64,000 nt of DNA from Patella vulgata (GCF_932274485.2 NC_065880.2:5123695-5187694); one strand, 5' to 3'; numbered from the stretch's first letter, positions 33,691 to 45,183 are shown. Notes: a model not told the origin generated them from the letters alone. Program-made: numbers and translations.

Positions 33691-33876
33691 TTAAAAATAA
33701 CATTTTAACTGGGCTTCTATTGTTTCCACTCAAGTTATCCTGGTAATATTATTTATGAAACAAATCATAAGGATGTTTTTGTTATTGACCATTTCATGAC
33801 GCTGTAAAAATAGTAACAATATTTCTAATACATACATAGCCATTGATTATTAGAAGTAATCCAATTCCTTCTTTAA
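33690..33876 (+). repeat. Spacer repeat R3, copy 2, left part
   Basis: Shares TGGGCTTCTATTG, GTAATATTATTTATGAAA and ATTTCATGACGCTGTAAAAA with the R3 copies at 6.6 and 43.4 kb. It is cut by the satellite and LINE and resumes at about 40960. Confidence 0.7.
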
Positions 33877-33889
33877 TTTTATGAGGTAC
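33877..33889 (+). repeat. Left target-site duplication of the LINE
   Basis: TTTTATGAGGTAC here is identical to 39417-39429. Confidence 0.9.
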
Positions 33890-34410
33890 ACCCCTGGGGT
33901 GTAGGGGGTGATAAGAATATACCCTTCGTATGTCCTGCGTGTCGTAAAAGGCGACTAAAAGGATCCCTGTAATGGGGCAACGTGTTTGCCGTGCGTTGCG
34001 ACCCGTGTCGGTGGAGAGTGGAATCCTGGTAATTGAGCGGGGATTTGGCTTGCGAGCCCTTTCTCTGCAACACATTACTTTGGCCCATGGTTCACCTAGA
34101 CGGGAGGTCAGAGTGGCCCACTCTGATCAATCGGCTTTGGTCGTTTTTAGCTCTGTAGAATGTACATTTCTCATTTCCAATGCTTTGTTGTTTTCGATAC
34201 TCAGCAGGTTTACCTTTGTGTCCTGGGTACATTCTACAGAGCAGTGGCTTGGGTCAATCAGGTTAGATAAGTATTTTTACTTTCTGGCTTGAGTATACCC
34301 CTCATTGAGCCCTGAGGCCACGCGCCGGATATCCGCGCTAGTCCTCCCCTTAGTAGGCAGGGCAGTAACCTGGGGGACGACGAGGGGTGAATCTTTTAAA
34401 AAAATACTTC

Positions 34411-35797
34411 ATGGATTCCCCAATCCCCCCCACCCCAATAATCAAAGACAATAAAAATAACCAGAAACGTCCGAGTTCAGAGGACGTTTCTAATATATTT
34501 AGTAATAATTCTAAAATGTCAAAGTCTTGGCCGAGGTTCCTCTTAATTGAGAGTCCCTCGAAAGTGTCAAAAGTGTCACCATTTTTGATAACCAAGGGCA
34601 TAGCTGGCTTGGCCGGTGAGCCCAAGGCTATCAAAAAACTTAAGAATGGAACACTCTTAATAGAGTGTGCCAAAGAACAGCATGCTACCATGCTTCTGAA
34701 ATCATCATCTTTGGCAGACATTCCTATTAAGGTGTCTCCCCATAGGTCTTTAAATTCTAGTAGAGGTGTAATACGTTGCCGGAACCTTGAAGGCAGCAGT
34801 GAGGAAGAAATGGTAGAATACCTTTCTTCTCAAGGTGTACAACACGTCAAAAGAATTAGTGTTCGTCGAGGAGATAAGGTGATTCCAACAACCACCTACA
34901 TCCTCACATTCAATCGTCCCGACATACCAAAGACTCTCAAGGCAGGTTATTTAAACATACCTGTGGATTCTTATATATCCAATCCTCTTCGTTGCTACAA
35001 GTGCCAAAAGTTTGGACACAGTAAAACCGTCTGCAGAGGTAAAGACACCTGCGCTCGTTGTGGTCATGATGGCCATGAGAGTGCTACCTGCCAGGCGGAA
35101 TTTTGCTGTGTTAACTGCAAGGGAAAGCACTTTGCTTATTCCCGTGAGTGTCCAATATGGCAAAAAGAGAAAAGAATCCAACAGGTCATGTCTGAACGAA
35201 AAATACCATATTTCGATGCTAGAAAGCAGGTAGATTTAACTGCACCTTTCCCTATTGCACCACAAGGGAAATCATTTGCAAGTGCAGTTAAAGTTTCTAC
35301 CAAATCCATCTGCGTTCAGACAGATTTAACCTGGCCTGATAAGCAGGAACTTAAGACTTTGATGACATCAGATCAAAATAAAGGGGCTTCGAGCTCTTCT
35401 CATTTATGTGAGAGCTCGATTCAAACAACTTTGTCCTTGCCTGGTGAGGGTTCATCTTCCTTGCTCCAAACTGAAGTTATTGGGACCAATCTCAATTTCT
35501 TCTGCCCAGAATGGCAAGGAACCGCCTTCCTTGGATAAGTCGAAAGCTGCAACTCCTGATCCCAGGTCCACTGGGTCAGGATCGCAGTCAACGGCTATCC
35601 CACCCTCACAGGAAAAAATATATATTTCTTCAAGACAAAGAAAATTAGCAAAGTTGCGTGAGAAGGGTAAAAAGGGTTCACAAGACCCTATTATCCATTT
35701 CACTAAATATGGGGTTGATCTGATGGACGGTATTACCGTAGAGGGGGTCCGTAATTACCCCATCGGCGGTAAACCGCCACCAATAAATTATCCCTGA
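34411..35797 (+). CDS. LINE ORF1, nucleic-acid-binding protein with CCHC zinc knuckles
   Basis: The first ATG of the frame is at 34411; the frame itself is open from 34387. The protein would bind element RNA. Its middle holds an RRM-like stretch of about 150 residues, followed by zinc knuckles: CYKCQKFGHSKTVC, CARCGHDGHESATC and a third CVNCKGKHFAYSREC. The first frame ends at 35538, but the neighbouring frame, open up to a TGA at 35797, continues with residues typical of the C-terminal tail (SRQRKLAKLREK), so one frameshift near 35.5 kb splits the ORF. ORF2 begins three bases after that TGA (stop TGACAATG), which fits termination-reinitiation. Confidence 0.8.
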
Positions 35798-35799
35798 CA

Positions 35800-38700
35800 A
35801 TGGTAAATTCCATTATTCAATGGAATTGTCGTGGTTCAAAACCAAATTTTAATGAAGTTCATCTTTTACTTCAAAAGTATAATCCTTTAGCTATTTGTTT
35901 ACAGGAAACTTTTTTGAGGAATTCTGACACTTTGTCTTTTAGACAATTTGTTGGTTATCATCATTACGCAGTTGGTGATGGTAGAGCTCATGGGGGTGTT
36001 TCTATTATTCTTAATGGAGATATCCCTCAGGGTCAAGTCACCCTCAACTCGCCTTTACAGGCAGTTGCAGTTAGGGTGACTTTGCATATTCCTATAACAC
36101 TCTGTTCTATTTATCTTCCACCAAGTTTACATCTTAATCCCAGAGATCTTGATGACCTTGTTTCACAACTTCCTCTCCCGTTTATAATTACGGGAGATTT
36201 CAATGGTCATCATTCCCTCTGGGGTAGTCCAGAAGATAACAACAGAGGTAAACAAATAGCGGACTTCATTAACATTAATAATTTGTGTTTATTAAATGAT
36301 GACTCGCCTACTTATCTACATCCTGCCACAGCTTCTTTTTCTTCCCTGGATCTCACCATTTGCTCACCGGTCCTTTTTCAGGATTTTACATGGAGAGAAA
36401 ATGAAGATCTATGTGGTAGTGACCACTTTCCTATCTTGATTGATAATAATGGTCCCTTCTCCGGTCGAAAGACCTCAGAGGTGGAAGTTGCATAAGGCTG
36501 ATTGGGCTCTGTTTGAATCTTTGTGTCTCTTCTCTTTTGATTCAAAAGAGTTAGAAGATGCAGATGAGCCCATGGCTTTATTTACTTCAATTCTTCAAGA
36601 TGTAGCAGAGCAGGCGATTCAAAAAACCACGACAGAGTCAAAACGTTTCAACAAACCAGGGTTTAACGACGAATGCAAATCTGCTCTAAAAGAGCGTGAT
36701 CGTATTTTGAGACGACTAAAGAACCATCCTTCCATGGAGAATATTGCGGCATACCAGATGGAACGGGCGAAGGCCCGTAGAACCATACGCCAAGCAAAGA
36801 AGTCTTCATGGCAAGGTTACGTCTCTAGGATAAATTCCCGTACCACTTCCAAATCGGTATGGGATAGGATTCGTAGGATTAAAGGTACAAGTAGTGCATT
36901 ATCAGTTAACCATCTCAATGTTGATAATACCACCTTAACAACATTTCCTGATATTGACAATTCTCTGGCCAGTACTTTTTCATTCAATTCATCATCCAAT
37001 TTCTCCTCTGATGCCTTTCGGGGCATTAAGAATCAACAGGAGAAAAGGCGACTTAATTTCAAGTCCCGTAATGATGAATGCTATAATGATCGTTTTTCCA
37101 TTGCAGAGCTCCGTGATTCGTTAAAGCGAGCTCGGGACACTGCATCAGGTCCAGATGACATACACTACCAAATTTTAAAACATCTACCTTATCCAACACT
37201 TCTTATTTTACTGGATCTTTTTAACCGGATTTGGGTTGATGGGAATTTCCCTCCTTCGTGGCATGAAGCCACAATAATTCCTATTCCTAAACCGGGTAAA
37301 GATCATACAAATCCTACCAACTATCGTCCGATCGCTGTAACTAGCTGTATTTGCAAAACCATGGAGAGATTGATCAATCGAAGGCTTGTTTGGTACCTTG
37401 AGTCCAACAACCTTATTACTGACCTCCAATGTGGATTTCGGTCCCAAAGGAGCACTCTTGATCATCTCGTTCGATTTGAAACGTTCGTCAGGGACGCTTT
37501 CATCCAGAAACAACATTTAGTTGCAATATTTTTTGATCTGGAGAAAGCATATGATACCACGTGGAAACATGGTATCATGCGCGACCTACATAACCTCGGC
37601 CTACGAGGTCGCTTACCTATCTTCATTAAAGATTTCCTGGAAGATAGGTCATTTAAGGTACGAAAGGGATCAATATTCTCTGACCCATTTCCTCAGGAAG
37701 TGGGGGTTCCTCAGGGAAGCATATTATCTCCTACTCTCTTTGCCATAAAAATTAACACGATCCCAGTTTGCCTTAAACCAGGTACAAACGGGGCTCTCTA
37801 TGTTGATGACTTTCAGATGTGCTATGGTTCTACAGACATGCGAATAATCGAACGTAAGTTGCAGCTTTGTTTGAATTCACTCCAACAATGGGCAACCGAA
37901 AATGGATTTCGGTTTTCGAAATCCAAGACTGTCTGCATGCATTTCTGTCAGAAACGAGGTTTGCATCCAGATCCAGAACTTTATTTGGATGGCAATCGCC
38001 TTCCAGTTGTGGATGAAACCAAATTTCTGGGGCTGATATTTGATAAGAAATTATCATTTATCCCCCACATTAAAAACCTAAAAAAGAAATGTCTGAAAGC
38101 CCTCAACATATTGAGAGTCCTATCAAATACTGACTGGGGAGCAGACCGTAAGGTCTTGCTCAGATTATATCGAGCATTAATACGATCAAAACTCGATTAT
38201 GGGTGTATTGTGTATGGGTCTGTCCGCGAGTCGTATCTCAAAGAGCTCGACACCATACATAACCAAGGACTTAGAATCAGTCTAGGAGCATTTCGTACAT
38301 CTCCAGTGGACAGTTTATACGTCGAGGCGCACGAGCCCTCACTGCACAACAGACGTGATAAACTGGCCCTGCAGTATGCTACGAAAATTGCATCACTGCC
38401 GAATCACATTTCATTTAACACCATATTTAGACCTCTTCATGAGCATTTGTATCTTGTGAAGACTAATTTTATTCCATCATTCGGTATTCGCATACAACCC
38501 CTTTTGTCTGAGGCTGGTATCAGCCTTGACAGTATTGCGAATTCCCCTGTTTTTAGGACTCCACCGTGGACTATATCTCCCCCAAAGATCGATTTCGATC
38601 TTACTCAACATAAAAAGAGAGATACTAGCTCTACGGTGTTCCAATCTCTCTTTAGAGAGTTAAGGTCTAAGTATGGTGATTATGCTCCTATTTACACAGA

Positions 38701-39195
38701 TGGTTCTAAAGATGGCGACCGGGTAGCTTCGGCTACCGTCACGCCATCTGAGACCATTTCTGTGTGTCTTCCACCTGCTGCTTCAATATCTACAGCTGAG
38801 CTCCAGGCCATTCTAAATTATGTTTAAATCATTTTATTTATGACCGCTGGCAACGGTCTTGGGATCTTGCAGGCACAAATAAACTTCATCACATTAAGCC
38901 TCTCCTAGGTGATTGGCCCAACTCCTATAGAACCAACAGGAGGGATGAAGTTGTTTTGTGTCGCTCTCGCATTGGTCATACTTTTTTAACTCATATTTTC
39001 ATTTTGAAGCGAGAGCCTCAACCGGAATGTGTTCACTGTCATGTGAAAAACATCTTGATTGAGTGCAATCATTTCAAGAACATTAGATCTAAATATTACC
39101 GTTGCCAGTCAGCACGTCAGCTATTTGCTCAACCGGAGCTATATGACAAAGTGCTAACATTTTTAAAAGAGACAAACTTTTATTATCAATTTTAA
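35800..39195 (+). pseudogene. LINE ORF2: endonuclease, reverse transcriptase, truncated RNase H
   Basis: The endonuclease (35800 to about 36450) shows IIQWNCRG, LQETFL, TGDFNGHH and GSDHFPI. After a frameshift near 36.45 kb the reverse transcriptase runs to about 38.6 kb with NYRPIAVTS, FFDLEKAYDTTW, PQGSILSPTLF, the YVDD catalytic box and KFLGLIFD. RNase H starts at IYTDGSKDG and reaches TAELQAI, then stops at 38827. The sequence resumes with DLAGTNKLHH and RRDEVVLCRSRIGHTFLTH and a C-terminal Cys/His motif (CVHCHVK). The middle of RNase H, with its other catalytic residues, has been deleted. The protein would nick target DNA and copy element RNA. Confidence 0.9.
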
Positions 39196-39416
39196 TTGTA
39201 TATATTTAATCATGTATATCGTTTTAAATATTTATATATGTAAAAGATTTGTTATATTTATTTTTAATTAATATATTTTCTGTGATATTTGTTTTTATTT
39301 ACATATATAAATTCATTTATGTGATATTGTTTTAATTTGTCTCGTTAGATTCACCATATGTTTGGCGCAATATAGCCCGGTTGGAGCTGACGTGTCATAA
39401 AACCATATTTCATTCA

Positions 39417-39429
39417 TTTTATGAGGTAC
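39417..39429 (+). repeat. Right target-site duplication of the LINE
   Basis: Identical to 33877-33889. The sequence after it, 'tagcaggatacccggcttcg', continues the satellite-bearing element, so the LINE inserted into that element's left edge. Confidence 0.9.
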
Positions 39430-40776
39430 TAGCAGGATACCCGGCTTCGCTCGGGGGTCATTACTCAGAAACCGGAAGTGGTAGACTAACGACACCTGGC
39501 CTATGTTACTCCCCGATCCGAGCTACCCCTATACCCCAAATTTCAGACTCGGGGCAGACCTAGTGTAGCCGCCAACCCCGAACAGACAGACTTCGCTCGG
39601 GGGTCATAACTCCGAAACCGGAAGTGGTAGTCTAACGCCACCTGGCCTATGTTACTCCCCGGTCCGAGCTACCCCTATACCCCAAATTTCAGACTCGGGA
39701 CAGACCTAATGTAGCCGCCAACCCCGAACAGACCGGCTTCGGTCGGGGGTCATAACTCCGAAACCGGAGGTGGTAGACTAACGCCACCTGGCCTATGTTA
39801 CTCCCCGGTCCGAGCTACCCCTACACCCCAAATTTCAGACTCGGGACAGAACTTGTGTAGCCGCCAACCCCGAAAATACCGGCTTCGCTCGGGGGTCATA
39901 ACTCCGAAACCGGAAGAGGTACACTAACGCCACCTGGCCTATGTTAATCCCCGGTCCGAGCTACCCCTATACCTCAAATTTCAGACTAGGGGCAGATGTA
40001 GCCGCCAACCACGAACAGACTTCGCTCGGGGGTCATGAATCCGAAACCGGAAGTGGTCGACTAACGCCACCTGGCCTATGTTACTCCCCGGTCCGAGCTA
40101 CCCCTATACCCCAAATTTCAGATTCGGGGCAGACCTAGTGTAGCCGCCAAACCCTAACAGACCGGCTTCGCTCGGGGGTCATGAATCCGAAACCGGAAGT
40201 GGTCGACTAACGCCACCTGGCCTATGTTACTCCCCGGTCCGAGCTACCCCTATACCCCAAATTTCAGACTCGGGGCAGACCTAGTGTAGCCGCCAACCCC
40301 GAACAGACAGACTTCGCTCGGGGATCATAACTCCGAAACCGGAAGTGGTAGACTAACGCCACCTGGCCTATGTTACTCCCCGGTCCGAGCTAACCCTATA
40401 CCCCAAATTTCAGACTCGGCGCAGATGTAGTCGTCAACCCCGAACAGACTTCGCTCGGGGGTCAAAATTCCGGAAGTGGTAGACTAACGCCACCTGGCCT
40501 ATGTTACTCCCCGGTCCGAGCTACCCCTATACCCCAAATTTCAGACTCGGGGCAGACCTAGTGTAGCCGCCAATCCCGAACAAACAGACAGACAAACGCC
40601 AACCCCGAACAGACCGGCTTCGCTCGGGGGTCATAACTCCGAAACCGGAAGTGGTAGACTAACGCCAGCTGGCCTATGTTACCTTCCGGTCCGAGCTACT
40701 CCTATACCCCAAATTTCAGAATCGGGGCAGACCTAGTGTAGCCGCCAATCCCGAACAAACAGACAGACAAACGACA
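39430..40776 (+). repeat. Satellite, nine units of about 146 bp
   Basis: Unit starts (CTTCGCTCGG) lie at 39445, 39591, 39737, 39883, 40020, 40166, 40312, 40449 and 40618. Spacing is 146 five times, 137 twice and 169 once. The unit includes CCGAAACCGGAAGTGGTAGA, ACGCCACCTGGCCTATGTTA, CGGTCCGAGCTACCCC and CAAATTTCAGACTCGGGGCA. It is GC-rich against AT-rich surroundings. Open frames within it are shadows. Confidence 0.95.
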
Positions 40777-40918
40777 TATACAGGTCACAATTCTATGGAA
40801 TACAATTACTGCTTTTTACTGAGCGTCGTTTCGACTAGGCTTCTCTAGTCATTAGGCTAGTCAAAACGTCGCTCAGTAAAAAGCAGTAATTGTATTCCAT
40901 AGAATTGTGACCTGTATA
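40777..40918. mobile_element. Long hairpin ending the satellite-bearing element
   Basis: TATACAGGTCACAATTCTAT at 40777 is matched by its reverse complement ending at 40918. The arms stay complementary for about 60 bases with two mismatches, around a loop of about 22 bases that also holds GACTAG and CTAGTC words. A tandem array capped by a hairpin suggests a non-autonomous element with a structured end, such as a Helitron-like, tyrosine-recombinase or foldback element; the class is open. Confidence 0.8.
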
Positions 40919-40959
40919 CTCTAGTTCAATTACTAAATGCCATTGAAACAGTTTATTAG

Positions 40960-41264
40960 ACAAACGACAGTCACAAATATATATCTAGATATGTGCAAAA
41001 ATAGTTACAGTAAATAATAAGTACTAAGATAATAAACCGTTTTGAACCCGTTAGAAATAATACCCGTTAATTGCTTCATGGCTAGCATTCGTGGCTTCTC
41101 TATTTAAACAACAATTCTGACAGTTGTGTTCCTTATTAAACAATAACACATATCAGAAGGAAAATCAATATCGAACGTTTTAAAAACAATAAACCATTAA
41201 AATTTGTTTCAGTTAAAAGCGATTAATAGTACAAGCGAGTTCATTATACGAAAATTGGGTTTAT
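40960..41264 (+). repeat. Spacer repeat R3, copy 2, right part
   Basis: Resumes with TGTGCAAAAATAG, AATAAACCGTTTTGAACCCG, CATTCGTGGCTTCTC and ends at the SINE target site. The R3 tail word GAAGAATAAAGCAAATCCCAAA is found after the SINE, at 42181. Confidence 0.7.
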
Positions 41265-41276
41265 CGATTACATCAA

Positions 41277-42143
41277 ATGAAATGAAATGGGGTTTAACGT
41301 CCTACTATTGTAGCACTTGAGCCCTTGAGACAATTTTGGGTTCTTATAAGACAATTTTGGGTTCTTATAAAATTGTCTCTACAATTTTGTCTATAAAGTC
41401 AAATCTCACGTACTTAATGAACGTGTGTATAGTTATTCGTAAAAAACAGTGATATTTTGGTCAAATTATAATCATTGTCAAAATTCTGGCTGTTAATTGA
41501 CCTATGGTTTATAGACCAAAAATAGGTAATGTTTCCTATCTTATTTGTGGGAAAAAAAGAGTTTTATTCCTTATATGGCGTGGAAATTAACGTCAAGGTT
41601 ATCGAAGACCTGCAGAAATTAGGGGGTATAAATTAGGGTGTAGAGGCGAGCTGGATTAGAGCTCACCCAGAAATTCCTAGCAGCCATTATCATTGAGAAC
41701 GAGGAACCTGCAAAGCCAGTACAACTTAGAAATAAAGTTGTGAAATTATTTTATGCTGTAGTCTTATTAAGATCCCCAGGAAGTAAACACAACAAGAAGA
41801 AGTCCTATAGTATTACACTGTTTGGCTCCGAAATGGGCTAATGAAGACGGGCATACGCCATACAGTGTGCTATGAGGGACCTTTTGCCCGGACAGCGGCA
41901 CTACGGCCTACTCTTATACCGAATTCCAACTGTCAATGGATCTTTTACGTGCACGCCAATGTGTACACGGGACCACGGTTTTGCGTTCCATCCGAACGAC
42001 TAGACAGCTGTCCTTGTCAGCCCCTCCGTCCTGCACCTGCATCACTGACAAGAGATGAACTTTTGTCGGCCATTGCAGGGATCGAACACCCGACCTCCAG
42101 GCTAGCGAGCCAGCGCCTTACCTACTTAGTCACCGTGATCTCC
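41277..42143 (-). mobile_element. SINE-A copy split by a second insertion, with target-site duplication
   Basis: The tail (41277-41308) and the rest (41818-42143) form one SINE-A in reverse orientation. CGATTACATCAA at 41265-41276 and CGATTACTTCAA at 42144-42155 are a 12-bp target-site duplication with one difference. About 509 bp of other sequence separates the parts. Confidence 0.85.
41309..41817. mobile_element. Candidate solo LTR inserted in SINE-A
   Basis: The 509-bp insert begins TGTAGCAC, ends TATTACA and is flanked by CTAT and CTGT, a possible 4-bp target duplication with one difference. It has a TATA-like 'ggtataaatt' near 41628 and an AATAAA at about 41731, as expected of an LTR. 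No internal region is present. Family is not assignable by eye; a non-autonomous DNA element is the alternative. Confidence 0.4.
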
Positions 42144-42323
42144 CGATTACTTCAATGTGATTATTAATGCGTATGTATTTTGAAGAATAAAGCAAATCCC
42201 AAACCCGAATCGAGCTGTCCATATTGATGGAAATGGCCATAGAAATACAGACTAGAATAGCAATCAAGTGATTTTAGACGGCTGTAAGGCGCCATCTTGG
42301 CAGGTGTGGTCAGTGTAAACAAT

Positions 42324-42622
42324 ATGAAATAAAATAGGGTTTAAAGTCCCACTGTTCTGCTCCTATATTGGCTTACTCTTATTACGAAGTCCAACTGCCA
42401 AGGGATCTTTTACGTGCACGCCAATGTATACATGGGAGCTCGGTTTTCCGTTCCATCCGAACGACTAGACAACTGTACTTGTCAGGCCTCCCGTCCTGTA
42501 TCACTGACAAGGGGGGGGGGGACCACGCCGGAAAAATTTGCATGATCTTTCTCGGCCAATGCAGGGATCGAACACCCGACCTAAAGGCTAGCGAGTCAGC
42601 GTTTACCACCGTAGCTCTTCCG
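42324..42622 (-). mobile_element. SINE-A copy, reverse orientation
   Basis: Carries the full head (GGTCGGGTGTTCGATCCCTGC on the minus strand), middle and tail, but lacks about 80 bases between the tail and the middle ('tgctcc' joins directly to 'tattggcttactc'). Confidence 0.8.
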
Positions 42623-43204
42623 CTTGGAAGTTGTAGACCAAAATCTAAGAAAGTAACATTTTAAGAGTTTATGTATATAAGCTGATACTGTTGACTTTTG
42701 AACCTAGGCCTTTTAGAAATGACAAATTTTGTCGTTAATTCATATAAGTGGTCAGTATTCTAAACTAATGATTAGTATGTATAGAAATTGGTTACAGAAT
42801 TATCGATTGTTATTAATTAGCGGGTGTGTAACTAGCTGTAAAATATGTCACTACTGGTGTAAAAGTGTGACTATTTATAATACCCATCGCCATTGAATAC
42901 ACAAACCTGGACAATAGTTGGGTATATCATTCAATAGTCACAGTTTTAACACCTTAGTGACAAAACACCTACTCTATAGAATACATATACGTTTAAGTTT
43001 CCTATCTGGTAATTTATTTAATAATCCTGTTTCTTGTTTAGGCTGAAAGCAAAATAGTAATAATTACTGATGTATTGAATACCTAGGCAAAGTAATTCAG
43101 AATATATTATAATAGATACCTATATATTATTATAGAAATAGTCATACAGAACAACTATACAATACTAATACAATATTTATAATGAAAATTGATTATATGA
43201 ACAA
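42623..43204. other. Spacer; no gene recognised
   Basis: AT-rich unique sequence without a supported feature. Confidence 0.4.
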
Positions 43205-43345
43205 GATTACATTTCTGAGAGTAGGCCAAAGCGTGGCTGTCCGGGCAAATCGTTCCCCATAGCACACTGCATGGCGTGTGGCAGTCTTCATTAAACGGTA
43301 CAGACGAGTAAGACGTTAAACCCCATTCCATTTCATTTCCTTTAA
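43205..43345 (+). mobile_element. SINE-A 3' part
   Basis: TGTCCGGGCAAAT, CCATAGCACACTGCATGGCG, CAGTCTTCATTA and GACGTTAAACCCCATTCC match the tail of the family. Confidence 0.7.
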
Positions 43346-43359
43346 TGGATGTTTTTACA

Positions 43360-44650
43360 AATAACTTGTTAATTGGGCTTCTATTGATTTCACTAAAGGT
43401 TCAGCTTACTCTAGTAATATTATTTATGAAAAAAATCATGGGTGTGTTCATTATCGACCATACGAGTCTGTAAAAATAATATTTCTAATACTTACATAAG
43501 CATTGAGTATAATTACAAGAACTAAGTAATATTGATGATAAGTACATAAGCATTAATTATTATTAAAAATATCCAGTTCCCTCTTTATTTTGACGACGTC
43601 TTTGTGCAAAAATAGAAATACAGTACATAGTAAGCACAACTCTGTAGTTGTCTTTGATAATAAACGGATTTGAACCAGTTAAAGATGCTCTTTAATATTT
43701 TCATGAAAAACACTCGTGGCTTGTCTATTTGGACAACAATAGGGACAATAACACACATATGACGAATGTTCAAAAAGAAATGAGGAGTTTAACGCCCTCC
43801 TGTCTGTTTTGCTCCGAACTGGGCTAATGAAGACGGCATACGCCATACAGTGTCCTATGAGGGACATTTTGCCCGGACAGCGGCACCGCGGCCTACTCTT
43901 TTATCGAATTCCAACTGTCAAGGAATATTTTACGTGCACGCCAATGTGTACACGGAACATCGGTTTATCGTTCCATCTGAACGACTAAACCAGCTGTCCT
44001 TCTCAGGCCCTCCGAACTGAATCACTGACAAGGGGCAACCACGCCGGAAAATCTAGATGAACTCTCTCAGCCTTTGTAGGGATCAAACCTATATAAAGGA
44101 TATTCTATAGTGAAGGTTTTCAAACAATAAAACATTTGAATTGTGTTTAAGTTAAATGCGATCAAAAGTAAAAACGTGCTCATTAGACGAAAGTTGGGAT
44201 TCTCGATTATATCAATATGGTCCTTCTTAACGTGCATATCTGTTGAAGAATAAAGTAAATCCCAAAGGGAGGTGCTAATTGTAACCGGTTGAAAGCTTCG
44301 GGAATTTCTGGAGTCCAGGAACCCTAACCCCTTTTAGAGGGGGGGGGGTAAACGGTATATTTGATCCAATCCAAGTTCAGTATTTTAAAACGTGTTAGTA
44401 TTAGTTTTATACTACTAATTATGAGTTGTGCTATTTACGCCTAATGCTGTCAAGAATTACCCAAATACAGACATTGGTGGCCTTGAGAGAATATCTGGTA
44501 ATTTTCCTCACAATTTCATTTTAAACAACAGGAAATTAGTCTACACCCCATGTCCCGTTCTCTTATAATATTGAAAACAAGTTAATTTCGTTTTAGATAA
44601 ACACATACCAAACGCTATTATTCATATAATAGCATAAATATATTCTTACA
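43360..44650 (+). repeat. Spacer repeat R3, copy 3 (interrupted by SINE-A)
   Basis: Left part 43360-43770 and right part 44096-44650 carry the full set of R3 landmarks, including ACTCGTGGC, CTATTTGGACAACAA, ACGCCTAAT, AATTACCCAAATA and CACAATTTCATTTTA. It lies before gene D as copy 1 lies before gene B, so R3 seems to belong to the spacer of the duplicated gene unit. Confidence 0.7.
43771..44095 (-). mobile_element. SINE-A copy inside R3, reverse orientation
   Basis: Minus-strand B-box remnant GGTTTGATCCCTAC, body and GTTAAACTCCTCATT tail. The outer part of the tRNA head is missing. Confidence 0.75.
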
Positions 44651-45183
44651 AATGTCACCAACGGGCATTCTACGTCAAGTGTACACACTTTCCGACCGAA
44701 AAATGACAAGCTATCTCAGATTTCAATCCATTGATGTCTAATGGTGAGGTGGGATGTAAAAATCAAATATCGACCAAAAAATGACGTTTTTTGGGCCGAC
44801 CAAATTTTGGGCCAATCAGGTGGGCCAAAAACCATGCAACAGCTTTAACTTTCCTCCTAATCGTCCGATATTCATCAAGTTGGCCCCAAAATGACTGGGA
44901 AATCAAGACCTTTCATTTGACGTATTACACGATGTTATCAGATAATGTTTTCAAATTTTCTTTTTATTTCTTTGACCTTGACCATTTACCCTGTCCGGGC
45001 AGAAAATCAGATGACCCCATTTTTTTTCTCAAAATCATGTTCTATATATCATCCACCCGTATGCCAAAAATGAAAATGGGATCATGCCCAAAAATGCTTT
45101 CGAAAATTCCACCTGGGTTGAGTATGCATGGTTGAGACTGGGGTCCAGTGTATGTTAGACTGGTATCCAGCATTTTCTGAGAA
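44651..45183 (+). other. Unclassified sequence before transposase-like ORF
   Basis: A stretch with CCGATATTCATCAAGTTGGC, TTTGACCTTGACC and TGGGGTCCAGTG looks like a decayed repeat; no gene is supported. Confidence 0.35.

Larger units (their letters stand above)
33890..39416 (+). mobile_element. Near full-length non-LTR retrotransposon (LINE, I/Nimb-like, RNase H-bearing)
   Basis: The element spans a 5' UTR (33890-34410), ORF1 with zinc knuckles, ORF2 with AP endonuclease, reverse transcriptase and a partial RNase H, and an AT-rich 3' UTR. It is bounded by a perfect 13-bp target-site duplication. Two frameshifts (one near the end of ORF1, one between endonuclease and reverse transcriptase) and a deletion in RNase H make it inactive. 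An RNase H after the reverse transcriptase points to the I superfamily (I, Nimb, Tad-like) rather than CR1 or RTE; the exact clade needs a tree. High frame integrity and the intact duplication suggest a recent insertion. Confidence 0.9.

Noticed and set aside
33794-34292. Open frames on both strands before LINE ORF1
   Set aside because: They fall in the LINE 5' UTR, are not conserved with the related fragment at 19.6 kb, and lack domains.
39430-40760. Regular spacing of about 146 bp suggesting CRISPR-like repeats
   Set aside because: Entire units are similar, with no unique spacers; it is satellite DNA in a eukaryotic genome.
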